Origin: Thermoplasmata archaeon
GTDB lineage: Archaea > Thermoplasmatota > E2 > UBA202 > JdFR-43
Length of the DNA: 15,327 bases
Assembly (NCBI GenBank): GCA_021162305.1
Contig: JAGGYX010000063.1
Location: 1 to 15,327, forward strand
Direction of reading: 5' to 3'
Under the pieces are notes generated by a model. It searched no databases. It had not been told where the DNA came from and worked only from the letters and a program-made list of their open reading frames with translations. This document shows positions 1 through 6,901 of the stretch, piece by piece; position 1 is the first letter of the stretch; every line of letters starts with the position of its first letter. Made by a program: the position numbers and the translations under genes.

Positions 1-180
1 ACCATAAATTCGTATTTTTATTCCCGTATCTATGTTTCAGGCAGAGCTGGAAATATTGTGAGGATGGAATATTATGGAAATGTGGATGGAAATGAAACAC
101 TGGTCGGATATATGGAATTAGTATCTTATCATAAAAATAATGCATGGGACAAACAGAAAACCATTTGCATTCATGAATAA
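1..180 (+). CDS. 3' end of an unidentified protein (partial)
   Basis: The frame beginning at base 1 stays open for 59 codons and ends at TAA (178-180); the start lies outside the window. The visible peptide is rich in Tyr, Gly, Asn and beta-prone residues (for example SGRAGNIVRMEYYGNVDGNE) and ends in ICIHE. It shows no membrane segment and no motif I recognise. The composition would fit the end of a beta-rich domain, possibly extracellular, but that is a guess. It converges on the UDG gene with a 15-base gap. Coding is supported by the uninterrupted frame up to a sharp boundary with the neighbouring gene; function is unknown. Confidence 0.6.
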   Translation, partial: TINSYFYSRIYVSGRAGNIVRMEYYGNVDGNETLVGYMELVSYHKNNAWDKQKTICIHE

Positions 181-195
181 AAAACCTTGAGCTTT

Positions 196-729
196 TTATA
201 TTCCATTTTTATATTCCAAAATCATTTTTTCTCTCAGCTCCTCATGATAAAGCAATGAAGCTGGATGATGAACTGGATATATTTTTTTCTCACCCAAAAA
301 CAATTTTCCATAAAATTCTTCTGGTAGCTTTATTCCATATTTATCCATAATGTATTTTGTAGCATAATAGCCGAGTGGGACAATTATTTCTGGATTTATT
401 ATTTCTATCTCTCTATCCAAAAATTTACTGCATGCTTCTATTTCTTTTTTCTTTGGTTTTCTGTATTTAGGAAGCATGCATTTTATCAAATTTGTCATGT
501 AAAACTGCTCTCTTCTCACCCCTGCCTTTTCAAACAACTCATCCAAAACCTTGCCAGATGGACCCAGAAACATTTTTCCTTCTTCATTTTCAATTTTCCC
601 TGGAGCCTGAACAACTATCATTACACGAGCGTTTAAATCTCCTTCTCCAAAAACTTTATGCAAGGCTGTCTTCCATAACTCACAATTCTTGCATTTTCTT
701 ATTTCTTCATTTAATGAATCAATTTTCAC
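196..729 (-). CDS. udg: Family-4-type uracil-DNA glycosylase (Fe-S)
   Basis: Predicted to remove uracil arising from cytosine deamination in DNA, starting base excision repair. Four cysteines (C13, C16, C84, C100) have the CxxC...C-x15-C spacing that binds the 4Fe-4S cluster in family 4. Motif A is at residues 41-48 (QAPGKIEN) followed by GKMFLGPSGK; the TN of the central motif is at 79-80; the C-terminal motif HHPASLL is at 154-160. Length (177 aa) is slightly below the usual 190-220. The start is GTG (727-729); no ATG precedes C13, and the N-terminal MKIDSLNEEIRKCKNC fits the family. Oddity: the usual GE of motif A (GEAPG) is VQ here, with E47 kept. The gene is divergent from mobB, 32 bases apart. 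Family assignment is firm; exact substrate preference is open because of the motif change. Confidence 0.9.
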   Translation of the reverse strand: MKIDSLNEEIRKCKNCELWKTALHKVFGEGDLNARVMIVVQAPGKIENEEGKMFLGPSGKVLDELFEKAGVRREQFYMTNLIKCMLPKYRKPKKKEIEACSKFLDREIEIINPEIIVPLGYYATKYIMDKYGIKLPEEFYGKLFLGEKKIYPVHHPASLLYHEELREKMILEYKNGI

Positions 730-761
730 AATAGTAATATAGGCATCATAATTTCTTTTTT

Positions 762-1262
762 ATGATTCTTGGAATAAAAGGAGAGAAAAATTCTGGGAAA
801 ACAAGCCTTATAGAAAAATTGATTCCTGCTATAGATGGAAAAGTGGTGGTAATAAAAAGCAGCAGCCACGAAAGTTTCGATGAAGAAGGCAAAGACACAT
901 GGCGTTATCGTAAGGCTGGAGCTAAAGTGGCGATAATAGTTGGAAGCAAAGAAGGAGCCTGCTTTTCTTCAATGAACATTGATGAAGCAATCATCATGGC
1001 AAAAAAGATGCATCCTGACTTGATTATAATTGAAGGATTTGAAAAGGTCAAAGGAGATATTATAATAACGGCAGATGAAAATGTTGATGAAATTTTGAAA
1101 ATGATTTCTTTAAAGAGAAAGAAGATTGAAATTTTTGTAGATGGCAAAAAATTGCCATTAAATGAATTTATTTCTGAGCTATTCTATAAAACAATAATGG
1201 CGATGCTCTCAACACTTAAAAATGGGAAAGGAAAGGAAATTGATATTATAATAAATGGTTAG
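762..1262 (+). CDS. mobB: MobB, molybdopterin-guanine dinucleotide cofactor adapter GTP-binding protein
   Basis: MobB is a P-loop GTP-binding protein that assists late steps of molybdenum or tungsten cofactor nucleotide attachment and delivery. Walker A is at residues 7-14 (GEKNSGKT). The family block around 36-54 (HESFDEEGKDTWRYRKAGA) matches the MobB pattern H...GKDSW+...AGA. The DLIIIEGFE strand at 86-94 is also characteristic. The C-terminal 126-166, with PLNEF and a TIMAMLSTLK segment, resembles the tail of archaeal MobB proteins. No other molybdopterin gene is in the window. The start ATG at 762 gives the P-loop directly after the first beta strand, as expected. The 3' end overlaps the convergent permease gene by 17 bases. 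Confidence 0.88.
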   Translation: MILGIKGEKNSGKTSLIEKLIPAIDGKVVVIKSSSHESFDEEGKDTWRYRKAGAKVAIIVGSKEGACFSSMNIDEAIIMAKKMHPDLIIIEGFEKVKGDIIITADENVDEILKMISLKRKKIEIFVDGKKLPLNEFISELFYKTIMAMLSTLKNGKGKEIDIIING

Positions 1263-1983
1263 CCTTCAAAATCATTGAAATTGCAAGAAATACTAAAACC
1301 ACAGAAAAAGCTTCCTTCAGCTTTTTTGCTCTCATCCTTTTTGCAAATTTTGCACCTGCTTGGGCGCCTATTATAACACCCGGAGCAAATAATACAATCC
1401 ATATTGGTTCAATATTTCCAAGCATGTAATGTTTGGTTGCGGATGCAATGGATGTAAAGAATATTGAAAAACTTGAAGTGGCAACTGCAGAATGCATTGG
1501 CAAGCCAAGATAAGCAAAGAAAGGAACATTTATTATTCCTCCACCCACTCCAAGTAAACCTGAAACCAAGCCTGCAAAAAATCCACCAAATGGAATTACC
1601 CATTCTTTCAATTTTTTCTCATTATTGACATCATGCTTTATCATTCTTATTGCAACAATTACAAGAGCGATGCCAAAAATGATTTTTAAAATGCTTGCAT
1701 TTATGAGCATTGTTGCCCATGCACCAATGTATGCCCCCACAACAGAAGGCAAAGCAATCAACAAACCAGCTTTATAATTGATGTGACCGTGTTTCCTATA
1801 TTCAATTATTGCAGACAGAGAGGAAAAAATTATGATAGCAGAAGATGTTCCCACAGCGTGATGAATTGGCACACCAAGAAAAGTAAGGCATGGCACAATC
1901 AGGAAGCCGCCGCCCAACCCAAGCAGGGCGGCTAAAAAGCCAATTAATATGGCAAGAGTAAAGTACAATACATATATGACCAT
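1246..1983 (-). CDS. TauE/SafE (TSUP) family membrane permease
   Basis: A polytopic inner-membrane protein of the TSUP family, whose studied members export or import sulfite, sulfonates or related organosulfur anions; the substrate here cannot be told from sequence. The two family half-repeats are visible: GLGGGFLIVP at about 22-31 and GVGGGIINVP at about 145-154, each followed by a conserved small-residue helix (GTSSAIIIFSSL and ATSSFSIFFTS). About eight hydrophobic segments span the 245 residues, a normal length. The ATG (1981-1983) gives a hydrophobic first helix at once. It is divergent from the RHH operon, and the 105-base gap holds candidate TATA elements for both directions. Confidence 0.88.
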   Translation of the reverse strand: MVIYVLYFTLAILIGFLAALLGLGGGFLIVPCLTFLGVPIHHAVGTSSAIIIFSSLSAIIEYRKHGHINYKAGLLIALPSVVGAYIGAWATMLINASILKIIFGIALVIVAIRMIKHDVNNEKKLKEWVIPFGGFFAGLVSGLLGVGGGIINVPFFAYLGLPMHSAVATSSFSIFFTSIASATKHYMLGNIEPIWIVLFAPGVIIGAQAGAKFAKRMRAKKLKEAFSVVLVFLAISMILKANHLL

Positions 1984-2043
1984 GGCATAATGGTAGCAGG
2001 ATTAATATTTATTTCTGCTCGCTTAAATAAAAATCCCAAATTT

Positions 2044-2053
2044 TTTATATAAA
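2044..2053 (+). promoter_or_regulatory. TATA-box promoter of the RHH/NAD-kinase-like operon
   Basis: The AT-rich element TTTATATAAA lies 36-45 bases before the ATG at 2089, which would give a short leader of roughly 10-15 bases. TGATGAT just before the start resembles the archaeal Shine-Dalgarno GGTGAT. The element is palindromic, so it could also contribute to the divergent permease gene. Confidence 0.55.
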
Positions 2054-2088
2054 GTTTGCATTTAAATTGTTAGCAAATTGATGATAAA

Positions 2089-2484
2089 ATGAGTAAACCA
2101 ATTGGAGTTAGGATAGATAGCAGGCAAGAAGAAATATGGTTGCAATTCAAGGAATTTGTAGAAGAAAAATATGGGAAAAAGCATACAGTTTTGGGAAATG
2201 AACTCGTCAGGGCATTGCAACTTTATCTTGATTTATATCAAAAAGCATCAAAAAACAATTTTGAAACCCATCTCATAAAAAAGAAGGCTGGAGAAATAGA
2301 AATAAAAAGTTTAAAAGAAATTTCATATGATTTGCTTAACACACTCATTGCAATAGCGGGATATGCAGAAAGTTTGGAAGAAGAAGTTAAAGGAAAAGAG
2401 GCACAGGAAAAAATAAAGGTTATAAAAGATCTTGCAACAAAATCACTTAAAATGTTGCAAGAGAGAATAGAAGGCATGGAATGA
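2089..2484 (+). CDS. RHH-like regulator with a degenerate histidine-kinase DHp domain
   Basis: 131 aa in two parts. Residues 1-50 look like an RHH fold: a short beta strand (PIGVRID, 4-10) then two helices (about 11-28 and 33-50), so DNA binding as a dimer is likely. Residues 75-129 match a HisKA (DHp) helical hairpin: LKEISYDLLNTLIAIAGYAE follows the pattern of F..SHDLRNPLTAI.GYAELL, then a second helix EKIKVIKDLATKSLKMLQE. The phospho-accepting His is replaced by Tyr80 and the conserved Pro by Thr, and there is no ATPase domain. The most economical reading is that the DHp hairpin serves dimerization or docking rather than phosphotransfer. The ATG of the next gene overlaps its stop codon (ATGA, 2481-2484), so translational coupling is likely. 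The RHH and DHp calls are my own pattern matches; no described family is known to me. Confidence 0.65.
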   Translation: MSKPIGVRIDSRQEEIWLQFKEFVEEKYGKKHTVLGNELVRALQLYLDLYQKASKNNFETHLIKKKAGEIEIKSLKEISYDLLNTLIAIAGYAESLEEEVKGKEAQEKIKVIKDLATKSLKMLQERIEGME

Positions 2485-3548
2485 TGAAGCTCGGCTTTTT
2501 GGTGAATCCAATAGCAGGAATGGGAGGAAGAGTTGGACTAAAAGGAACAGATGGAATGCTGCAGGAAGCAATAAAGAGAGGAGCAGAGCCTGTAGCTCCA
2601 GAGAAAGCAATTCAATTTTTAAAGACATTGAAAGAAAGGAAAATTGATTTGCAAATTTTTACAGTATCTGGAGAAATGGGACATAATGAATGCAGAAAGG
2701 CTGGGTTGGAAGCGAGAGTGATATATAAATGCAATGAACCTTCTTCTTACATCGACACTATCAATGCATGCAAAGAATTTTTAAAAATTGGTGTTGATGC
2801 AATAATTTTTGTTGGAGGTGATGGAACAGCTCGAGATATATATTCTGTGGTGAAAGATAGCATAGTCATGCTTGGCATTCCAGCTGGCGTGAAAATGTAT
2901 TCTGGTGTCTTTGCATTTACACCTGAGCAAGCAGCGGAGGTCATTGAAGATTTTGATGGATTTGAGGAAAGGGAAATCATGGATATTGATGAAGAAGCTT
3001 TTCGTAAGGGAATTTTCAGGGTTAAACTGATTGGCTATGCTGTAACATTTTCCCATAAAAAAGTGCAGCATGGAAAGGATATTGTTGAAAATGAAGGAAA
3101 GGAGGAGATTGCTGAATGGATAATTGAGAATATGGAAAAAGACGTTGTTTATATCATCGGCAGCGGCTCAACAACATGGGCAATTAAAAAAGCTCTGGGA
3201 ATAGATGGAAGTTTTTTGGGAATAGATGTCATAAAGAATGGAAAGCTTTTGTGCAGGGATGCTGATGAAAAAAGCATTTTGAAAAATTTGAATGGAAGAG
3301 CTAAAATAATAGTTAGCCCCTTGGGGGGGCATGGTTTCATATTCGGACGGGGAAATCAACAGATTAGCAGCAAGGTCATAAAAAAAGTTGGCAAAGATGG
3401 CATCATAGTTGTGGCAACAAAAGGTAAGCTGAGCAAACTTGACAGCCTGAAAATTGATACCGGAGATGAAAATTTAAATAAAGCTATTAGAGGATATATT
3501 AAAGTTATTACTGGATACAATGAGAGCAAAATTATGAAGGTTATTTAA
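2481..3548 (+). CDS. ATP-NAD kinase-like protein (COG3199/AcoX-like)
   Basis: 355 aa. Related to NAD kinases and the diacylglycerol-kinase fold: N-terminal strand with glycine loop (LGFLVNPIAGMGGRVGLKG, 4-22) and the nucleotide-binding GGDGT at 112-116 followed by ARDIY. The following VMLGIPAGVKMYSGVFAFTP (129-148) and the C-terminal region VSPLGGHGFIFGRGNQQIS are typical of the archaeal long NAD-kinase-like group rather than canonical NadK. Expected activity is ATP- or polyphosphate-dependent phosphorylation of NAD or a related small molecule; the true substrate of this group is not established as far as I know. It starts at ATG 2481 (or 2484), overlapping the regulator gene, so both are one operon. 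It overlaps the convergent aminotransferase by 8 bases. Confidence 0.85.
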   Translation: MMKLGFLVNPIAGMGGRVGLKGTDGMLQEAIKRGAEPVAPEKAIQFLKTLKERKIDLQIFTVSGEMGHNECRKAGLEARVIYKCNEPSSYIDTINACKEFLKIGVDAIIFVGGDGTARDIYSVVKDSIVMLGIPAGVKMYSGVFAFTPEQAAEVIEDFDGFEEREIMDIDEEAFRKGIFRVKLIGYAVTFSHKKVQHGKDIVENEGKEEIAEWIIENMEKDVVYIIGSGSTTWAIKKALGIDGSFLGIDVIKNGKLLCRDADEKSILKNLNGRAKIIVSPLGGHGFIFGRGNQQISSKVIKKVGKDGIIVVATKGKLSKLDSLKIDTGDENLNKAIRGYIKVITGYNESKIMKVI

Positions 3549-4743
3549 TTCTCTTTTTAATGACTTCAGCAAGTCTCTTTATTCCTTCTCTTATGTCATC
3601 ATCATCAGCATTTGTAAAATTGAGGCGCATTGTGTTAAGTCCGTTGCCATTGACAAAGAATGACTTGCCTGTAACATATGCAACTTTCTTTTCTATGGCT
3701 TCCTGAAACATTTCAACAGTATTTATATATTCTGGCAGTTCAACCCATAAAAACATGCCCCCGCGGGGATGCGTCCACCTGCAGCCTGGCGGGAAATATT
3801 CCTCTAATGACTGCAACATGATATCTCGTTTCCTCTTATACATATCTATTATTTTTGGGAGATGATTTTTCATATAGCCATCCCGGATATAATGATAGGC
3901 TATTGTCTGTGTGAATGTGGAAGTGCATAAATCCATTGATTGCTTTGCAACAACCATTTTCTTTGCTATTTCAAGAGGGGCAACAACATAAGCTAAACGA
4001 AATCCAGGCGATAAAATTTTTGAAAAAGTCGCCATATAAATAACATGCCCCTCATCATCAAATGCTTTAATTGGAGGTATGGCATCGCCTTCAAACCTCA
4101 ATTTTCCATAAGGGTCATCTTCTAAAATGAGTAAATCATACTCTTTTGCTATTTCAAGCATCCTTTTTCTTCTTTCTAATGATAGCTCGACACCTGCAGG
4201 ATTCTGGAAAGTTGGAATGGTATAAATCAACTTTACATTCTCTCCCTTGCTTTTCAGCTCCTTTATTTTTTCTTCAAGCAAATCAACTTTCATTCCATTA
4301 TCATCCAATGGCACGCCAACAAGCTTTGCTCCATAAGCAAGGAATGCATTTATTCCGCCAAGATATGTTGGCAAACCAACGAGCACAACATCATTTTCAT
4401 TGAGGAAAATTCTTCCAACAATATCGAGAGCCTGCTGAGAGCCAACAGTTGTTAGAATATTATCCACGCTTGTTTTTATTCCATCATCTTTCACAAAATC
4501 AGCAAGCAATTCTCTAAATTCTTTCAAACCAGCTGTTGAGCCATATTGGAGAGCTTTCGAGCTTTCCCCATCCAGTATTTTATTCACAATTTCTTTTATT
4601 TCTTGAGCAGGAAATGCTTTTGGATTTGGCAAGCCGCCACCAAATGAAATAACGCCAGGTTGCTGCGAGATTTCGAGCAATCTTCTTATCTCTGATGAAC
4701 GCATCTTCTTGGCATTATTCGAATATAGCTTTTCATAATCCAT
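3541..4743 (-). CDS. PLP-dependent class I/II aminotransferase
   Basis: 400 aa, fold-type I aminotransferase resembling the archaeal aromatic/2-aminoadipate (LysN, KAT-like) group. Features in order: GGGLPNPKAFP (35-45, substrate loop), LQYGSTAGLKEFRELLA (66-81), VGSQQALD (100-107, phosphate-side helix), PTFQNPAGV (177-185, Asn ring contact), EDDPYG (208-213, Asp to pyridine nitrogen and Tyr), FSKILSPGFRLAY (240-252) with K242 as the Schiff-base lysine and R249 as a phosphate contact, and RLNFT near the C-terminus with the substrate-carboxylate Arg. It probably transfers amino groups between 2-oxoglutarate/glutamate and an aromatic, branched or 2-aminoadipate-type acid. The start ATG is preceded by a purine-rich GAGGAT. 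The substrate cannot be fixed from sequence. Confidence 0.92.
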   Translation of the reverse strand: MDYEKLYSNNAKKMRSSEIRRLLEISQQPGVISFGGGLPNPKAFPAQEIKEIVNKILDGESSKALQYGSTAGLKEFRELLADFVKDDGIKTSVDNILTTVGSQQALDIVGRIFLNENDVVLVGLPTYLGGINAFLAYGAKLVGVPLDDNGMKVDLLEEKIKELKSKGENVKLIYTIPTFQNPAGVELSLERRKRMLEIAKEYDLLILEDDPYGKLRFEGDAIPPIKAFDDEGHVIYMATFSKILSPGFRLAYVVAPLEIAKKMVVAKQSMDLCTSTFTQTIAYHYIRDGYMKNHLPKIIDMYKRKRDIMLQSLEEYFPPGCRWTHPRGGMFLWVELPEYINTVEMFQEAIEKKVAYVTGKSFFVNGNGLNTMRLNFTNADDDDIREGIKRLAEVIKKRIK

Positions 4744-4819
4744 GTAAGCATATCCTCAGGTGGTTAATATTCATTTTCTGAGAAATGCTATCATGTATCA
4801 AGAATATTAATAAATGAAT

Positions 4820-4829
4820 TTTATATAAC
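4820..4829. promoter_or_regulatory. TATA-like element in the divergent aminotransferase/sulfotransferase gap
   Basis: TTTATATAAC lies only a few bases before the sulfotransferase ATG (4833), too close to serve it as a normal TATA box. On the - strand it reads GTTATATAAA about 77 bases before the aminotransferase start, which would give a leader of about 50 bases that includes the GAGGAT ribosome-binding site. The sulfotransferase may instead use the AT-rich TTAATAAAT at about 4807-4815. Confidence 0.35.
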
Positions 4830-4832
4830 CCC

Positions 4833-5480
4833 ATGAAAAACGAAGCTCTAACAATAGACAAGCAGCCTTTAGCGGGAGGGAAGCTTTCAACATGGATTAA
4901 ATTGCTCATCGAAAATAGATTTAAAATTTCTTTGCCCTATCTTCCTCGTGCTATTTATATAAGCATGCTGTCTGGCATTACCGCTCCATTTAGGTTCATA
5001 GAAGAAAGAAAATACAAAGAAGAGATAGCAGAGCAGGAGCCTGAACCAGTTTTTATAATAGGACATTTCAGGAGCGGAACAACATATTTACATTATTTAA
5101 TGGGTCATGATATAAATATGAGCTATGTTTCAACATTTGAAACAATGGTTCCTTGCAATTTTCTTTTTTTCAGCAATTTTTTTAAAAATTTACTTTCTTC
5201 AAGCCTTCCAGAAACACGTCCAATGGATGATGTCAGAATGGCAGCAGACTACCCTTATGAAGAAGAATATGGAATTGCTAATTTGAGTCCATATTCATTT
5301 TATCACGACTGGTATTTTCCAAGAAGAATGAGAGAATATTTTAATAAATATGTTTTATTTAAAGATAAAAGTCTTGCAGAAAAATGGAAAAGAGTTTATT
5401 CATATCTGCTAAAAAAGTTGTTTATAAAGAAGGCAAGAGAAGAATTTTACTTAAAAATCCCCCAAATACAGCAAGGATAA
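4833..5480 (+). CDS. Sulfotransferase-like protein, N-terminal part (frame 0)
   Basis: Holds the first half of a PAPS-dependent sulfotransferase-like enzyme. The 5'-phosphosulfate-binding loop is at about 73-90 (VFIIGHFRSGTTYLHYLM), preceded by an IEERKYKEEI segment and followed by YPYEEEYGIANLSPYSFYHD (140-159), a pattern of the sulfotransferase family that acts on lipids, glycans or other small molecules. The frame stays family-like up to residue 195 (YLLKK) and then runs as unrelated sequence to a TAA at 5478-5480. The second half, including the 3'-phosphate-binding motif, continues in the -1 frame from 5417. Joined there, the product would be 363 aa, a usual length. The unit is either a gene with programmed -1 frameshifting, a fresh pseudogene, or a one-base homopolymer error. 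Confidence 0.75.
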   Translation: MKNEALTIDKQPLAGGKLSTWIKLLIENRFKISLPYLPRAIYISMLSGITAPFRFIEERKYKEEIAEQEPEPVFIIGHFRSGTTYLHYLMGHDINMSYVSTFETMVPCNFLFFSNFFKNLLSSSLPETRPMDDVRMAADYPYEEEYGIANLSPYSFYHDWYFPRRMREYFNKYVLFKDKSLAEKWKRVYSYLLKKLFIKKAREEFYLKIPQIQQG

Positions 5481-5923
5481 AAGAATTGCTGGATATATAT
5501 CCAGAAGCAAAATTTATCCATATATATAGAAATCCATATGAAGTGTTTTTTTCAACAAAAAAATTATATGAAGGAATAATGCCATTATTTACTCTGCAGA
5601 ATTATGACATGAAAGAAATTGAGGAAAACATATTTTATTTTTACAAGGCAATGTATGAGAAATTTTTTAGAGAGCAACATTTGATAAAAGATGAAAATTA
5701 TGTTGAAATAAGATATGAAAATTTCATTAAGGAGCCATTCAAAACTTTAAAAGAGATTTATGAGGCATTGAAACTCCCAGATTTTGAAAAGTCAAAAAAT
5801 CGCTTCAAGAAATATATTGCACAACAAAAAAATTATAACTCGAGGCGATACAAAATAACAAAGGAAGATAAGGAAAGGATATACGAGCATTGGAAATTCA
5901 CAATTAATAAATGGGATTATTAG
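5384..5923 (+). CDS. Sulfotransferase-like protein, C-terminal part (-1 frame)
   Basis: Second half of the same sulfotransferase. The real family-like sequence begins at 5417 (VVYKEGKRRILLKNPPNTARI): LLKNPPNTARI is the conserved block usually seen as LLKSPPHTGRI, and KFIHIYRNPYEVFFST provides the 3'-phosphate-binding Arg and Ser. The rest (KPFKTLKEIYEAL, YKITKEDKERIYEHW) follows the normal C-terminal pattern. The ATG at 5384 opens the frame but has no good ribosome-binding site, and the codons 5384-5416 are out of frame relative to the N-terminal half, so independent translation would give an inactive fragment. It overlaps the convergent SDR gene by 20 bases. Both halves look undamaged apart from the frame change. 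Confidence 0.7.
   Translation: MEKSLFISAKKVVYKEGKRRILLKNPPNTARIKELLDIYPEAKFIHIYRNPYEVFFSTKKLYEGIMPLFTLQNYDMKEIEENIFYFYKAMYEKFFREQHLIKDENYVEIRYENFIKEPFKTLKEIYEALKLPDFEKSKNRFKKYIAQQKNYNSRRYKITKEDKERIYEHWKFTINKWDY
5411..5417 (+). other. Candidate -1 ribosomal frameshift heptamer A AAA AAG
   Basis: In the frame of the first half the codons are CTA AAA AAG TTG, so the heptamer is in the exact phase required for tandem -1 slippage. Slipping back one base makes the next codon GTT at 5417, which opens the conserved C-terminal half. No strong stem-loop is evident downstream, so stimulation, if any, is not explained. A missing A (six instead of seven) would look identical. Confidence 0.5.
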
Positions 5924-6842
5924 TATACCATTCCACCATTTCTTTAATCGTTTTTTCAAGATTATATGATGGAGTGTATCCAAGCAACTTTCTCGCTTTT
6001 TCATAGCTAATTATTCTATTTGTTCCCATTGATTTAACTCTAAACCTTGTGATTTTTAGTTCTTTTTTAAACAACGCCCCATATAGCTCGGAAAAAATGG
6101 CAACAGAATAAGCTATGAAATATGGAACATGCTTTTTTGGCTCCTCGACATTCATTAAATTTGCAATTCCCGAAACCATTTCTTTAATTTTACACGAAAA
6201 GCTCACAACATTGAAAACCTCGCCATTCTCATCTTTTTCTAAAGCCAGTCTCAAGCATTTTGCAACATCTTTTGGATGAACTATTGGAATATATGTTTCT
6301 CCATTTCCAATATAAGAAAAGCTGCCATTTTGTATTGACGAAAGCAAAATCTGCGCCGCCCTGGCGCCTGCGCCGAGCACAAGGGGTGGTCTTATTATGG
6401 AGGCATGCAAATCATGTTTTAAAATGATTTTTTCTCCAAGCAGCTTCGATTTTTGATAGGCATTTAGAGGTCGTTGAGGGCTCTCTTCAGTTATTGGTTG
6501 CATGCTGTTCGGAAATCCATATATGCCTGCTGAGCTCGTATATATTATTCTATCGATACCATTTTCAATGCATGCTTTTACAACATTTTCTGTGCCTTTA
6601 ACATTTGACTCATAAAAATCTTTTTTCCGCCCCCAGTCCATGGCATAGGCAGCATTATGGAAAACAGCATCTATTCCTTTCATAGCTTTTGAAATTTCAT
6701 CATATTTCCTTATGTCGCCATTTATAACGTTCTTGCCATTTCCGCTCCTGCAAAAAATTTTCACATCATAGCCGTGCTCTTCAAGCTCTTTTACTATATG
6801 CCTGCCTATGAATCCATTGCCCCCTGTAACCAGAATTTTCAT
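5904..6842 (-). CDS. NAD(P)-dependent epimerase/dehydratase (extended SDR, 3beta-HSD-like)
   Basis: 312 aa, extended short-chain dehydrogenase. Nucleotide-binding GGNGFIG is at 7-13, a DIR acid motif at 43-45, HNAA at 62-65, the catalytic YTSSAGIYG strand at 101-109, and YQKSK at 129-133 with Tyr129 and Lys133 as active-site residues. The IIRPPLVLG (148-156) and GNGETYIPIVHPKDVA (about 178-193) blocks resemble the 3beta-hydroxysteroid dehydrogenase/sterol-decarboxylase-like and sugar-epimerase relatives of the family. Likely reaction is oxidation or reduction, or epimerization, of a hydroxyl group on a sugar nucleotide or isoprenoid-type substrate. The ATG (6840-6842) is the first codon of the Rossmann strand, so the start is secure. 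It is divergent from the duplicated winged-helix regulator, 59 bases apart. Confidence 0.88.
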   Translation of the reverse strand: MKILVTGGNGFIGRHIVKELEEHGYDVKIFCRSGNGKNVINGDIRKYDEISKAMKGIDAVFHNAAYAMDWGRKKDFYESNVKGTENVVKACIENGIDRIIYTSSAGIYGFPNSMQPITEESPQRPLNAYQKSKLLGEKIILKHDLHASIIRPPLVLGAGARAAQILLSSIQNGSFSYIGNGETYIPIVHPKDVAKCLRLALEKDENGEVFNVVSFSCKIKEMVSGIANLMNVEEPKKHVPYFIAYSVAIFSELYGALFKKELKITRFRVKSMGTNRIISYEKARKLLGYTPSYNLEKTIKEMVEWYTNNPIY

Positions 6843-6901
6843 AATGAAAAATATTCATCGATTAAAAACATTTGTTGTGATAGGCACTATTCAATAATAA
6901 C

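Noticed and set aside
5384..5416. Independent start of the second sulfotransferase frame at ATG 5384
   Set aside because: No Shine-Dalgarno, the first 11 codons do not resemble the family, and the product would lack the phosphosulfate-binding loop.
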